Shown here piece by piece: positions 11,225 to 23,962 of a stretch of 64,000 nt of DNA. Made by a program: the position numbers and the translations under genes. Each line of letters begins with the position of its first letter. Positions within the stretch are counted from its first letter, which is position 1. Source of the stretch: Calonectria ilicicola. Its lineage: Eukaryota; Ascomycota; Sordariomycetes; Hypocreales; Nectriaceae. Under the pieces are notes generated by a model. That model ran no database searches, was not told the origin of the DNA, and worked only from the letters and a program-made list of their open reading frames with translations. Location of the stretch: the NCBI GenBank assembly GCA_020809705.1, contig CP085827.1, forward strand, positions 6,200,001-6,264,000, written 5' to 3'.

Positions 11225-12001
11225 AGCTACTCCAATGCTTCTTGGGCTAGCTTCACTCAATCCGCGACGTCTTGCACTAACTGCTGAACCAATACCAGCC
11301 CGCCTTTCGATTGCTGTGCAGCCCCGGCTGCGGAAGTTGCAGATTTTTTCGCTATTCTCGCAGCTACTTGAGTGTCCTCTACCGTTGTCGCCTATGCTAC
11401 TCTCTCCTCAACGGTGGCTGCGCCCTCAGAAGCCTGCGTGGCTCCGTTTATCCCACTTTGTGCCCGGGCTATTCCACCTTGTCCCTAACTTTGAACCGAG
11501 AGAATTCTTGAAACGATACTCTTGAGGTCTTCTGCCACTTGTGTCGGTCGTCCTTCTGCATTTCCTGAAGGTACCCCGGTGGCTTCAATCACTCCTTAAT
11601 CTACAATAGCTCGCACTTGGGCTATGTACGGTGTGATCTTTTCTCAAGTCTCGATCGCCTCGTCAAAAACTTCTATGCGTCCACTTTCCTTTTTAAGCTA
11701 CTTTTACCGCTGCTTGGGCATCTTCTCTCGCCTTCGTCACTGCAGGGTCAATCGAAGGTTCCGGTGTTGATATCCTGGTCATGTTGATATCGGGAGTCGT
11801 TGTGGTGATGATTAGTGTGATATCCGAGGTTCTAGGCGGAGTAAGAGACACAACTTCGGTCGCGGATGAAGCGATTTCTATGGCACGTGTTGTCGTCAAT
11901 AGAGGGGTGCTGACGGAGACTGAACAACATCGTCCCAACGCGCCGGCCGCAGGTGTGCTTGATAGCAACACTGCGAGGCTGGAATACGCAATAGGGTGCA
12001 T
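11225..12001 (-). pseudogene. Multiply stopped relic of an Ala/Ser/Thr-rich secreted protein
   Basis: Minus-strand reading from the ATG at 12001 gives a hydrophobic, signal-like start (MHPIAYSSLAVLLSS), then a Ser/Thr-rich stretch and TKAREDAQAAVKVA, ending at a stop at 11693. Downstream, after an apparent frame change, one frame stays protein-like for over 450 bases with Ala/Glu/Gln-rich text such as AARIAKKSATSAAGAAQQS. It is broken by several stops (TAG, TAA, TGA). Most stops could come from CAG/CAA/CGA or TGG by single C-to-T or G-to-A changes. I cannot name the family. It looks like a decayed gene rather than random sequence. Confidence 0.45.
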
Positions 12002-14455
12002 TTCTGGGTTTCTGACGCAGAAGGAGGAGGGGCAAAGGTAAAAATATCATTTCGAAATTCTAGCAGGCCTACTTTAAATGTTACTCACTGGGTACATATT
12101 AGCTAGTTGTGCGCGTGCTTTGATTACGAGGCACCTAGTTTTTTGTCGAGGCAAGAAAGCAAAGGCAAAGAGTATCGCTCGCCCACGTAGATCATATTGG
12201 TTTCTTAGAGCGTTTTCATCATTATCGCTAGAACATTCCCCATGATAGGTAGAACATATGATTCTGTGGTTAGCATCATTGACTCTTATCAGGAGGATAG
12301 ATAACGTCCTTGGACTTGAGCTGACAACCCCAACCCTGTATAACACGCAAGCCTAAGCGACAAAGAGTGCCTAGAATACCAGCCTTGACCGTTCTCACTA
12401 CGCTGAGACCCTAACTCTTCAATAAATCCAGGTACTTCTTCAACAATAATAGCCAAGCCATCCCAGACGGGGCACTCGATCAGACATTCGCAGCCGGGTC
12501 TCACCCCCTCGCCCCTTTTCCAATTGCAATATCCACCCCTGCTCGGTATCACGAACGACGAAGCCCTCGTCGGTGGGAAATCTCCCTACTTGATGATTAT
12601 TTGCACGCGATTTTAAATATCACCATCCTTCAACAGTGCAACACTTCCAACATATCACAGGCTTTCTTCCTGAGACTCCAAAATGTGACCCATGTGTTGT
12701 GGTCCTGGCTTATTCAGCAGTATGTTTACGTCATCTGACGCGCTAGATTTTCTCCACCAGTGCATCACAGATCGCGTCTGGGCCATTCGGCAAAAACACG
12801 ACGCTCGCGTTAGATACGACGCTGACATCAGGCCAAACGCATGTGATGCTACCCAACCCTTACTTATCTGTACTCTGGCAATGCGTGATTTCGTGCAAAT
12901 AGTGTACACAACAAACACAACCCGCATTGAAAACAATGCCATAAGAAGCATGATTAGCCTTCTTAGCGGATCAGGCAAATCTATGCCTTTATTATCGCTT
13001 TACTATCATTCAAGCGTCCAATTTATAATGAAGTATCACGACCCCAATTGCAGCACGGTGTCATTGTAGTGTATACCCGTTAAATCGAAAGATCAAGACA
13101 TGTGGATTTCCTTTTTTTATGCAAAGGACAAAGGTTTTTTCAACTGATCCACGCGCCTTCATTAGTTGATGGAGTCAGCCCCCACACCGTGTGTGCACTT
13201 TACGTGTTTGAATAGGAACGCCGGGCAACAGAGATCATCAACAGAAAGAGTCTAGTAGGGTTTAGTGATGGAGTCGCAGAATCCGGACTGCCAGCTGCAT
13301 TTTTTAATCTGTAATTATAATAATGGACATTTTGACCTGAAGGCTGGTTCGATTGAGATATTTGTGAGTCTAGGGTAGCCATTGATTTCGCGATGACGTC
13401 CCGCCGTGTCGCAATATGCAGCGCTGTGCACAATCATGCTTGGTCTTCGGATTAAAGAATAATGCATCCTATGCCTAGAGGTCTAGAATCTAAACCCAAA
13501 ATACTCAAACCAACCTGCTGGGATGCTCATTTTAAATAACTATCATCTTGTAGGCGCGTATCTTGGTCGCAGGTCAATCTCCACCATCGTGCAATCTGAT
13601 GGTCTGGAAATGCTGTAACCTGAAGGCACAGAGGTCTGGATAATCCATCCTTTCGCTAAAATAAGGGGATATTAATAAAGAAGAATAAATGTTCTAAGCC
13701 TTACCCGTATTATTAGCTGGGTAATTGTTTCAATCAGTTGACTCGGCTTTAGCCATGAAAAGTCTAACGCGTTGTAGATTCAGGCAAACGCTTTGGCCAG
13801 GTAGCTAATTGTGGATCAGACCTTGAGCTCCGCTTTGACGACAGGGTCTAAGCTGGCGCCGGCAAAGCTTCGAGGTTAGAGGGAAATGAATGGAACGGTT
13901 GGTCGGCACACAGTCAATCACGTTGATGACATTCATTCAGTTTCAAACATGAACGGTGTTAGGAGCACCTTGGTGCGAGATGTGGAGAATCGTGGGCGGT
14001 AGCTTGGGAAGGCACAAGAAAAAGATTGGCAAACGATGGTAACTATCGGTTTATTCTCCTTTTGCCTCTCTTTTTTTACTTTCGGAATTTTGTCTTGTTC
14101 AAGTCTAGGCTTAGTGCAATCGGCTCACGGCCCATGTCGGGGCATGAACAAGCCAATACGACGGTTTGCATGAGGAGCCTGACTTGTCAAAACGACTTTG
14201 AACGGCCCCCACTGTCTGGCTCTAGCGTCGCAGGCAACTTAAATGCATCAATGGTCAAACCTCTTGACCGGAATCTGCGGGCCCCGGTCGTGCAGGCTTG
14301 AGTGAGGCAAGCAGGGGACCGTTAATGATGATCCGAGGGACCGTCATTTATTGCACCCCACAAGGGGCACTACACTTAACCCCGAATTTCTTATACATAG
14401 TTGTTACTTTTCTCAATTAAACGTTTTGTAACAAACATCAAACTACTTCGCCATC
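12002..14455. other. Long AT-rich intergenic region, no gene recognised
   Basis: About 2.45 kb. ORFs on both strands at 12655-13069 and 14026-14301 have no recognised motif. Just before the acyltransferase gene, CCCC-ACAA-GGGG (14356-14367) provides two opposed CCCCT/AGGGG-like half sites about 90 bases upstream of the ATG. Confidence 0.35.
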
Positions 14456-16138
14456 ATGTCGTCGCCAGACCACAAAATCATTCCTTTGAACGCGGTGGAC
14501 CAGTGGAAGCCCATGGACCAGATCCGCTCACGAGTATTTTTCGTCATTCCGGACCTTTTAAATGAGCAACTGTTGAAAGAATCGCTAGATCTATTGATTA
14601 GGAACCATCTTCGCATTCTCGGATCTCGTATAAAACCGACTGGCGAAAATGGCGCTTTGGAGTATCACTTGCCAGACAGTTTTGAGGAGGGTTACCCACT
14701 GTTTTGGTGGTCAACGAAATCTATTTCATCCGCGTTCCAGTCTGCTGAATTGGTACCTGTTCCCCAGCCCTCTCAGAGCGCAGTTACCTGGGGCACCTCC
14801 ATCACAAACATCGAAGATGCGTGGACGCCGTCCGACTGGCCCCGAGAGCGCAAAGATGAAGCACCAGACACACCCCTTTTACTTGTTCATATCACCATAT
14901 ATAGGGATGCGACAGTTTTTGCTACAAGTTTACCTCATCCCGTTGCTGATCAAATGGGCTACGCATCAATGGTTACAGCTTGGCTCCAACTCGCCAGCGG
15001 CGGAAACCCGGATCCTTTTCTCCAAATGGGCGATGTTCAACTCGATGGAAAAAATAACTTACCACGACGAGAGCTTCGGAGGAAAGGCTCTTTTCGCTTA
15101 ATGTCAAGGGAGGAGAGAATTTGGGCTCTGATGCTATTTGTACCTGAGATAATTCAACACCAAATCGACGACCGCCGCATGCTTTTTCTCTCCTCTACAT
15201 TTGTTGAGAACCGACGCGACCAATTCAATGAGGTTCTCAAGCAGAAATATGGACCAGACTCACTTCAGGTTACGAGTAGCGATGTGGTTATCGCTGTGCT
15301 TGCCAAGGTTTGCTAATTTTCTTACCCTCTAAGCTTCTTTTTTATATTTTTAATTTTTTTTTTTTGCATTTCTGACGCTATCGCATTAGCTGGGAAAATT
15401 ACACAGAAAAAAGCCGAAGATGCTGACTCTAACTGGTGCTGTAAATGGTGAGGACAACACCCCGCTGCAAAGTACCCCATCTCACCAATTTATAGCTCGT
15501 GGTCGGCTTCCTTGTTTGCCTACCGATAAGCCCTATCTTCATAATGCTTTAGGATTTAGCTGCATTAGATTTCCAATAAGCCGAGATACGCCACTCATAG
15601 ACATCGCCTATCAAAATCGCAGATCAATTGCAGAAGCTGCGGAGCCAGGCGAGATATACCGTTCCTTCACCTTATGCCGAGAGATGTTCCTTCATGGACG
15701 AGGCATGCATATCCTCGAACCAGGGGACACGAGTTTTGCCACAACCAATTGGACCAAGGCTTGGAGAGATATTGACTTTTCGCCTGTCATCCTAAAGAAC
15801 AGCGAGAAAATAGAAACAAGTGAGTCCAGATCCGAGACCCAGATCAGTACTGGGGAAAAAGATTCTTGTGGTGAGAGCATAGAGAAGAAATTGCCCCACA
15901 GTGGGGTTTCAATGCTAGTTTTGGGACATTCACTTATTGCGAGGCACCCCAATATAAGGAGACGTAAGAAAACCTAGGAGTCAGATTTATTGACCGAAAC
16001 ATGCTGATCATAATAGATCAAACTACAATAATGTGCAAAGCGCAAGGGGGATACTGGTGTGACTTTGCAACGCCTATAAAAAATATGGCTTTGGTTGAAG
16101 ACCTCCTTGAAACGGATCCTTTTTTGGAGACCCTATAA
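14456..16138 (+). CDS. BAHD/TRI101-type acyltransferase
   Basis: Three exons: 14456-15307, 15390-15963 and 16017-16138, giving 515 residues with consistent phases. The catalytic HxxxD motif is present as HPVAD near residue 162 (SLPHPVADQMGY). A later segment, NWTKAWRDIDFSPV, sits where fungal members carry the second, structural DFGWG-like motif in altered form. The short third exon supplies TTIMCKAQGGYWCDF, the usual C-terminal 'GYW' segment of the fungal family, and supports the splice at 15964-16016. Members transfer acyl groups from acyl-CoA to hydroxyls of secondary metabolites; trichothecene 3-O-acetyltransferase is one example. Substrate here is unknown. An STRE-like inverted CCCC/GGGG pair lies upstream. 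Neighbours are not obviously co-transcribed. Confidence 0.88.
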
Positions 16139-16725
16139 GAAGAGGAAAATAAACATCCAGCTTGCTTGCTTGCAATGGAAATTGTATCATAGGTATTTGG
16201 AGTATGTATGACGATGGAAATAAGAGGGTGTCTTGAGAATGTGTAATGTTTTTGTACCAGTAGCGATTTGATATCATAGATGTTAGTATATAAGTGTTTG
16301 ATATGGGATGCCAAACTATTACACCTTCATATTTTTTTGGTACTGTTTGCTGCCTATGATATGGACTTTTCGGTGGAATGGAAATTAAACTTTCATTTGT
16401 AGGAAATGGGAGAGTGGATTACATTGGATTCACAGCAATGAGCTTGTGATAATTTATTTAATTTCGATAGCTCGGATTTCGCTGATTATTTGGACGGACA
16501 ATGAATAATACTGAAGGGGAGTCACTGTGGGCTTCTCTGGTTTTCACAAAGGCTTCGCTGTCATTATCAAAACGTCGCAAAAAATATAATTATAAAGCAA
16601 AAGTTACTCTGAAAGAATGTGAGATAGTTTACACGATATTTAGTAATCTTTTGTTCCAATAATCTCGGAGTTTTAAAACCCCTGGTCACCTAGTAATCAG
16701 GCCAGATTCCTACCAGGACGGATAA
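16139..16725. other. Convergent 3' intergenic, nothing recognised
   Basis: AT-rich spacer between two convergent genes. Probably holds both 3' untranslated regions. No motif beyond A/T runs. Confidence 0.4.
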
Positions 16726-17992
16726 TTATTTACCGCAAAGCTCTGCTGGCGTAGAGCAAGTGTTGCATTTGACAACATTGCCCTTGCCTGTGGTGTTGAC
16801 GTAAATGTCGAAGTCGTTATTGCGCAGAGTATTTCGGATGATTTGGTTACCCGATGACACTGCCTTGTGTTTTAGAACAAGGCACGTTAGACCCACATTG
16901 GGACCAGTGAGGGGACAGTCATCATCAACAACGACCAGACCTGCTCCCTTCCCATCAGCTTTTTGACCCTCAATAGTATTGTATTCAACTTGTGTGTCAA
17001 TTGCGCCATCTAATATGATACCAGCTCCTCCACATGCGGGATTGGAAGGGCCAATGTAATTGTGGCGAATTACGGCATTTTTTACTCCAGGATCCACGAA
17101 GACACCAGCACAGCAACCTGTGACTCGGTTATACTCAACGTCTGCGCCATTCGTTTGCACACAGAGGCCAACTCCATGGTTGGACACTTTATTTTTAGAA
17201 ACCTGGACACCAGAAATATTGTCCATGCAGATGGCAATACCAGGACTCAGGCTCGTTGATGATACGATGTTGTCCGAGACCAGAGTGTTGAATGAGCCAA
17301 CAGTGAGAGACCCATACTTTCCGGCGTTAGTAATTTTGTTGTTAACGATGCGAGCGTTCATAGCTCCGAGGACTGCAATATTTATGCCAGAGAACTGGCG
17401 GACCTCGAAACCAGTGACCGAGACGTCTTTTACTGGCTTAGCGACTGAGAGGACTTTGCGGTGCTCGACCACAAACGGTGCTAACTTGACACCAGACCCA
17501 GTCACGCAGATGCCAGTCTCTGTACCAGGGCCACTCAAGCCTGAACACTCATTCATGGTGGGCTTGGGAGGAGGGACAAGAATGGCACCATGTCCAACAA
17601 GATCGATCCCGTCTTTGTTGATGACAAGCTGCTCTGCATAGATGCCAGCAGCAACATAAATACGATCTCCGTGAGAAGCTTGGTGTATGGCACTTTGGAT
17701 GCTTTTACCATGTGCGACTCGAATTGTACGGCGCTTTTCATATTTGTGATCCTGGTCATGCCCCGGGTCGCGTTTGTAGTCATGACCATGGTTGGGGGAA
17801 ACGCAGCATTGTTTATCCTTCCAGTGACATATTTCGGGGTCACGGACTAAATAAGTTAGCATTGTGTTAGAGTATTCTTGTGTGTGAAGGGGGCAAACCT
17901 TTAAGACCGCTCGGATGATTTGGATTGGAAAACGGTGAAGCGACGACGGCGCCAAGCAAGGCGAGCCTAGTAAGTGAGGATGCGAACTTCAT
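16726..17992 (-). CDS. Secreted right-handed parallel beta-helix repeat protein
   Basis: Two exons: 17899-17992 and 16726-17846 (404 residues). The start is the ATG at 17992, which encodes a signal peptide (MKFASSLTRLALLGAVVAS). A His/Asp/Lys-rich linker with a Cys pair follows. The main body begins TIRVAHGKSIQSAIHQASHG and DRIYVAAGIYAEQLVINKDG, the standard opening of pectate-lyase-like/NosD-type beta helices. Then come repeated rungs such as NARIVNNKITNAGKYG and NAVIRHNYIGPSNPACGG. The C-terminus is Cys-containing (NVVKCNTCSTPAELCGK). Probably extracellular and carbohydrate-binding or -cleaving, but no lyase catalytic triad can be assigned by eye. A longer minus-strand ORF reading through the intron to 17955 is an artefact. 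Confidence 0.88.
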
Positions 17993-18106
17993 GATGATCA
18001 AGGAAGATTATATTCCCCGCGTATGAGAATACAAAGATTGGAATTTGATGACAATTGTGTAAAGAGAGTAGAAATCGCATATGCTGAGAAAGGAGCTGAG
18101 ATTGAT
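17993..18106. other. 5' flank of the beta-helix gene
   Basis: Proximal promoter/leader of the minus-strand beta-helix gene; nothing further resolved. Confidence 0.4.
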
Positions 18107-18126
18107 GGGGGGGGGGGGCTATATAG
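18107..18126 (-). promoter_or_regulatory. TATA-like box beside a 12-base C tract
   Basis: On the minus strand CTATATAG is followed directly by twelve Cs, about 115-135 bases upstream of the beta-helix ATG. The position and order (TATA then pyrimidine tract) fit a fungal core promoter. The homopolymer could also vary in length. Confidence 0.4.
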
Positions 18127-20523
18127 TAATGGAATATACTGTGGATGTCACTAATGACTCTACCATTCCAAGAGAAGAAGAGACCTGGATCATTGATCGA
18201 GCGCATCTTTACTTTTAGGTTTGCGGCGGTCGCCGTTGGATTGACTTGGAAGCACGATCGTTAAATCAGCCCTAAAGCCACGAGCTTTAGTGTTGAACAA
18301 TATCCTGAGGGCCAAAGTGTGGCGTGGAGCACTGTGATGGATCCAGGCCCCCAAGCCAGCTGATTCGGCATCAGAAGGAAAGTTTTTCAACGAGCGATTC
18401 GACAAAATGTAAAAAAGCCACCTGGGGTACGAGACGGGGGTGGGCGTTGAATGGTGTGTGGAGCCCTGGCGTTGAGCGGGGTAGAGACACTATAACGAGA
18501 TGCCAAGTTCAGTGAAATGATGATGCAATGTGCACAGCTGCTCAATAGCTATCATGGGGACGTTAAAGGTGAAGCAAAGATAGAAATATAGACATGGTAA
18601 GAGTAACAAATTGAGAGTGGATTGTTCGCGTAATGGCTTGATTCACGGTGACGCATGGATTTAAGCACATCAGGTGCAAGGGCTGAGTTTTACTGGTGAA
18701 AAGCAATATATAGTGTAACAATGTGAATAAAGGAAGCTTATTTGTATCTATGACACGTGAATATACGGTATAATCTACGGTTACATTGGCCACTTTCAGC
18801 TCTTCGTTAGTGATCGCCGGAGGAGGCCGAGAATAGAGACTAGCTCATAATGGGATCATGAGGTGTCACAATTGATAGGCGGGCTATTCGCCATGGCGTA
18901 GGTCTGGGTCGATCCTTAACCATGAAGCTGGAACATGTGGCGCTTTTGTGTTTGATGAGGGCAAAGCTTGATCAAACGAAGGTGTGCGGGATTAGCAGCT
19001 GTGGCGCCCTGCTGCCAAAGCTGAAAATTAGTGTGCCGACATTGCCGGGAATCTGCTGGCCTTTCAGACGAGGATCATCTGCTAACAACGTCTCTGAGTA
19101 CAATGAAGGCATTTTTTTTCTCGGTTACTGGCACAGAGTGACCAATTGCAATGGCAAATTCACGTCACTCTTAGACGGGCTAAGTTTATTAGCTCTGACT
19201 GGCTTGAATATTGACAACAAGGTTGTTGCATCGACCTGTTCATGTTTTTATGATTATTTTTTATCAGGATTTTATGCTTGAATCCTGTTGCAACGTGTAT
19301 CAAGTTGGTCCTCGGAACCGCGATAGCTTTGATGCGTAGCTCGTTTTTTGAACAATAAGGTTCGCAAGCTTCTGCCCGAGAAAAGTGAGGTTGAAAGCAA
19401 CAATATATTTATAGAATAGGGTCAAGTATTTGCAACTGGCCTAACTACCACATTTCTGTTTATAGTGAAGACCGAGTGACTAGAGAAAATGAGAAATGCA
19501 GCATACATCAATATTGACCGGTTTGTGGTGCAATAGTCCCATAATGGGCGTAGCTAAGTCAATTCGATAGGTGTGGGAATATTGTTTGGGGATGAGACAG
19601 CTGACCCGAAGTAAGAAGCATTGTAATTAACACACTCCTTTATATTATGATGAAAATATTGCAAGGCTAAGGCCCAGTGCAAACTTGCTACAACGTGAGC
19701 TGTGTAGGAGTATGACCTATGGTGGAAGTAGTGGAGCAAACGTATTATTTTGCTCAGCACCGACATGTGACCTCCCACCAGTTCCATCAACAGGCTTCTT
19801 AGTAGAAAGGTTTTATAGAGTTAGGGGAACAGGGCCATTGAACTTGGAGATTATCTACCAGAGGGGTCTCGGCCATCTCAAGGAGAAGGGTGAGCCAATG
19901 TTGCCTTTGAGACTGAATTTTAAATTTGACCAAGTTTCACAGGTTACCAAAATTTTGCAGCACGCCCAGATCGTCGGGTGCAGAATACGCGGACCGTCAA
20001 CGTATACGTGTACTAAAGTGGGATTCGTGGCGTACTCCCTGTCAATCCCTGAATTCATCCCTGTGATAGGGCCATTGGTGGGGCCGATGCACGACCTAAG
20101 AAAAGTATCTGTCTAAGAATTTTTGCATGCAGGTATCTCAAGCTTGATTTTGATGACAATCTGGCAATTAAACGTGCATTTTGCATGAATTAAGGCGACT
20201 ACATCAGCGTGGGAAGAAACTGGTTGTGCCTTCGGTTGTTGAGCTTGCCTTTTGATTCCACCGATGTGAGCCTCATGAAACGGGGCCACTCGGCTGTAAC
20301 TAGACGACGCGGCCTCTCCACATAACATCACCGGCAAACCACCAGTTGGAAATGCGTCTACGTCATCCCTGTCAAATACGATAATAGCCCTTATGAGGAT
20401 CTCCGGAGCGTGTTCCGACATGGCGATGACGACGCTCTGAACGATGTCCCGAGCGACACCCCGAGATTTACTACAAGTGCTTCGGGCTGTCGGCTTGACC
20501 ATTCTCAACCATCATCATCAGCT
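18127..20523. other. Intergenic, only one unassigned ORF
   Basis: About 2.4 kb between divergently oriented genes. A plus-strand ORF at 19685-20116 (143 codons) has protein-like stretches such as LNLEIIYQRGLGHLKEKGE but no family I recognise and no clear introns. An antisense ORF at 20113-20508 is also unassigned. I would not call either a gene. Confidence 0.3.
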
Positions 20524-22326
20524 ATGGCCACTCCCATGATCTTGCTTGTGGCGATTGCAGCCTCGTACATCGCACTGCTGATGATAATAGGATTGCGCGA
20601 GCAACCTTCTCTTATCGTGACGGCCGGACCTGCGAAAACCTCATCTACGACGTCTGAGTCTGAGGCAGCCAAGCCCCTATTAACTAGGCCATTGGGGATT
20701 TATGACCTAGAAACGTACAACTCAGGTGTTCTTGGCAATAATCCTAATCGAACTTTTCGCAGCTCCAACATTGTGGCTCCGGAGTTTGGTATTAACATTT
20801 GGGATGCAGAGAAACTCAAAGCTCATTCTTTGCCATTCCTATTTCTCACGGCTACCGAGCCAGACTCTTCTGCATCACCTTTTATTTTGAACGCTACCGA
20901 CCTGGAGCTTATCTGGGCTGATACTACGGCGCATCGCAGTGCAGCTATGAACTTTCAGCCACAAAATTACCGTGGCGAGAAGTTCATCTCATTTTGGGAG
21001 GGATCGAATACAAGTGGCCGTGGAAACGGGATCTGTATTCTTTATGACTCTTCATACCGGGAAAGATATCGTATTACGACTCAAAATCTGGACATCGGCG
21101 CAGACCTTCACGAGTGCGAGCTTACACACAATGGAACCGCTCTAATTACAGCCTATAGCTTGGTACCGTATAACCTTGTTGGCGTTGGGGGCAAGGAAAG
21201 CGACCAACTGCTGGATTCATATTTTCAAGAGATTGATGTGGAAACGGGCGAGCTCTTATTTTCATGGGCGGCTAGCCAATGGTTTTCACCTAAAGACTCA
21301 TATGAGTGGTACAAGCCAAACTATGATTTCTTCCATCTCAATTCAGTTCAAAAGGTTAAAGCCCTTGTATACTGGCTTGTTGTTTACTTGTTAACATTGG
21401 CGAGTAGGATCACGAGGGTAATTATCTCATATCAGGCCGACACACACACACAATCGCGCTCATTGCAGGAAGGAATGCGGATGCTCCTGGAAAACCGATT
21501 TGGATTTTAAATGGCAAGCAGAACCAATTTGAGGATGTGTCCGGTGGACGTGCCCTAAACTTTTCTTGGCAACACCATGCACGCTTCCGTAACGATGAGG
21601 GTACCGAAATCACCCTATTCGATAACCATCACCCAAGTAACACACCGGGGGAAACAGGATGCAAAAAGTCCTGCAGCAAAGCGATGGTACTTCGTCTCAA
21701 TTTCAAAAATATGACGGTCAGCCTAGATGCGGAATATGCCCACCCACAGAGTGTCCAAAGTGGCTCCATGGGGAGCTTCCAGGCATTAGACACTGAAGGT
21801 GTGGCCGATGCGAATTTAGTCGTGGGCTGGGGTTCCAATCCTGGCGTGACTGAATACACCCCAGATGGCAAGTGTATTATGGACATCCAGTTCGGAGCCT
21901 ACAGCCCTGGGTACAAATTTGGTTGTACCGTCTCTAGCTATAGAGCTTTTAAGGGAAATTGGATTGGTTTCCCAACTACCGACCCAGATATTAGCACTAA
22001 TTGGACTGCCCATGAGGTATATGTAAGCTGGAATGGGGCGACAGAAGTTCGCTCGTGGGCTGTGGTAAGTTTCCCATTGAGCATGTCAGAAATACATTTT
22101 AACGCTGGCCTAGTATGTCGGAGATGAAGAAGGTAGTGATAATGTGACAGTCACATACCGAAACACTGTTACAAAGGAAGGGTTTGAGACGACAATATAT
22201 ATTCCGCCATATAATTGGGTTGAGGTGAAGGGCCTGGATGTGCATGGGGAGGTTTTAGGATCTACAGGCATCTGGAATTATGAACTTAGTCTAGGGGTTG
22301 ATAAAGTGAAAAAAAATGAAAATTAA
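20524..22326 (+). CDS. Arylsulfotransferase (ASST)-like membrane-anchored protein
   Basis: Three exons: 20524-21354, 21408-22064 and 22114-22326 (566 residues). The only in-frame ATG before the hydrophobic segment is at 20524. It gives MATPMILLVAIAASYIALLM, an N-terminal membrane anchor or signal anchor. The fungal ASST pattern follows in order: ADLHECELTHNGTALITAY near residue 200, DFFHLNSVQKDHEGNYLIS spanning the first splice, RHTHTIAL, PIWILNGKQNQFED, then SWQHHARF and GSMGSFQAL. These HxNS, SxRH and QHxAR elements match the ASST/arylsulfotransferase-like beta-propeller proteins common in moulds. Sulfotransfer has rarely been shown for the fungal branch, so the activity is uncertain. The first donor (AAG|GTTAAA) is weak, but the join is forced by the motif continuity. 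Confidence 0.85.
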
Positions 22327-22792
22327 TATCTCTTAAGTGTGAAGCGATTGTACTACGTCGAATCCTTGATACTGTTACCCTACCCTAAAGTTAGAGATTA
22401 GAAATGACTTTGTACAACTTGGTATCAGACTTTGAGTAAATAATGCAACTCTATCTCACGATGAAAGCCTCTGCACTGTTGACAGTATGAAGAAAGTTTT
22501 TTCTAGGATATGATCGCCTAAGGAATCCTCAAAATAGGATGCGTTAAGATTAACCGTTTCTGTGAAATTGCAGCGTGAGATGGGTTATACAATAACGCGC
22601 GCTCAAATAAACCTCTCTCAAATATACACTCACACACAAACGGAACTGTAGATATTCATGATATTTTATGAGTTACTTCATCACAGACGCGTCGATTTTT
22701 TTTTTTTTTGTAATTAAGATTAAGAAACTGAATTTTGATGTTTAGATGCGTCTCTTTCGTTAGCTTTCATAACCTATCGTTCGTGATATTGT
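22327..22792. other. Convergent 3' intergenic
   Basis: AT-rich spacer between convergent genes, with a T run near 22696 and short CACA repeats. Nothing else is seen. Confidence 0.4.
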
Positions 22793-23962
22793 TTATATTT
22801 TGTTGCTCTTTTGAATGACTGGCTCTAAAGGTATTTCACTATGATCACTCCTTGAGGGTGACGGCACTCTATTTGACCGAATGTATTCTGCGGTGTTGTT
22901 GGTGCTTTTGACGCGGTATCCACTGTTAAGATAGACAGCATTCGACCCGGACACGACGTAAGAGGAGTCAATATTCGAATTTCCGCCTCGAAAGAAGTAG
23001 ACAAACATTGATCGGCCTAGAGCAAGATTGGCTGCGACGATGCCAAGATATAATTCGAGATTGGACCAGATGGCGGTAATGGCATAAACCCCTGTAGGCT
23101 GGTCAGCTACTTCAACTTGAGAGACAGGAAGGCTACTCACAGCTCAAATCTGAGGTGACAATACCTAAGGATGCTGCACGGGCGATACCGAAGCCAGTAG
23201 CACTAGATAAAATTAGTGGGAGTATATCTGCATGGAAATGGACTCACATCAATCCCAGGCTCATCAAAGCCCAAACAGACAACTTGGTCTTAAGGGGAAG
23301 TCTTAGTTTCCAAACGACAAGAAGTGGGAGTAGAGAACACAGAATATCTGTTAGGATGGAGTATGCTGATTGTTGCGTTAGGGTGGATCGATCTCCATAT
23401 TCTTGAGATGAAAGAACTTGCCTATTGTGAAGTAAATCCAGTAAATTCGAATCCTTGCGTCCCAGCACTTCCCGACGCCCGTCCAATATCCCTCGACAGG
23501 ATCACATTCAGCAAGCAAAATGATGATGGCGCCAAAGTTTGTGAGAACCAACCCTGCAATGATTGCCCATGAGGCGCGTTGATATCGTTGGGAGTCCTTG
23601 ATCCGTAGCAAAAGTAGCAAAATGGATACTTTGAGAAGGCATATGCTCGCGAATAGAAGGATCTGAGCGACCCAGCCAAGCATATTGTTGTTGACATAAT
23701 TCTCCTTTGAAATGTACCACCGGTGTCTTCCGTTGCCGATCTTTACTTGAGCAACTTGGATCGCAAATCTGGCGATCCCGAGGCTAGTAACAACAATAAT
23801 GGAATAATCATCCCAACCTAGTCTGTGCGTCGAAAACCGTACCCAAATACGCAGGCTCGTTGTGATGATGGTGAGAGTAATGAGAACTGCTGAAATACCC
23901 AATAAGATGGGCCCGACGTTCCTGTCTTCTGGCAGAGGATCTGGCGGAGTTATTTCAGCCAT
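22793..23962 (-). CDS. PTH11-like/rhodopsin-domain seven-pass membrane protein
   Basis: Four exons: 23422-23962, 23248-23365, 23141-23202 and 22793-23091 (339 residues, all phases consistent). The N-terminus is GPILLGISAVLITLTIITTS, then RIWVRFSTHRLGWDDYSIIV, the arginine/WDDY signature of the fungal rhodopsin-domain (PTH11-like without CFEM) family. Further membrane segments follow, and a conserved DPVEGYWTGVGKCWD extracellular loop. Later exons supply AYSILTDILCSLLPLLVVW and WSNLELYLGIVAANLALGR. The cytoplasmic tail is Ser/Arg-rich. Exon 1 ends at a GC donor (G|GCAAGT); the alternative reading hits a stop within 14 codons, so the GC-AG intron is well supported. Such proteins are presumed plasma-membrane receptors; the ligand is unknown. 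Confidence 0.88.

Noticed and set aside
12655..13069. ORFs of about 107-125 codons on opposite strands
   Set aside because: Mutual antisense overlap, no motifs, no introns.
19685..20116. 143-codon plus ORF
   Set aside because: Some protein-like text, but no family resemblance and no neighbouring exons; kept only as a note in the intergenic entry.
20113..20508. 131-codon minus ORF beside the ASST-like gene
   Set aside because: It overlaps the 5' region of the ASST-like gene, has no motif I recognise, and partner exons could not be found.
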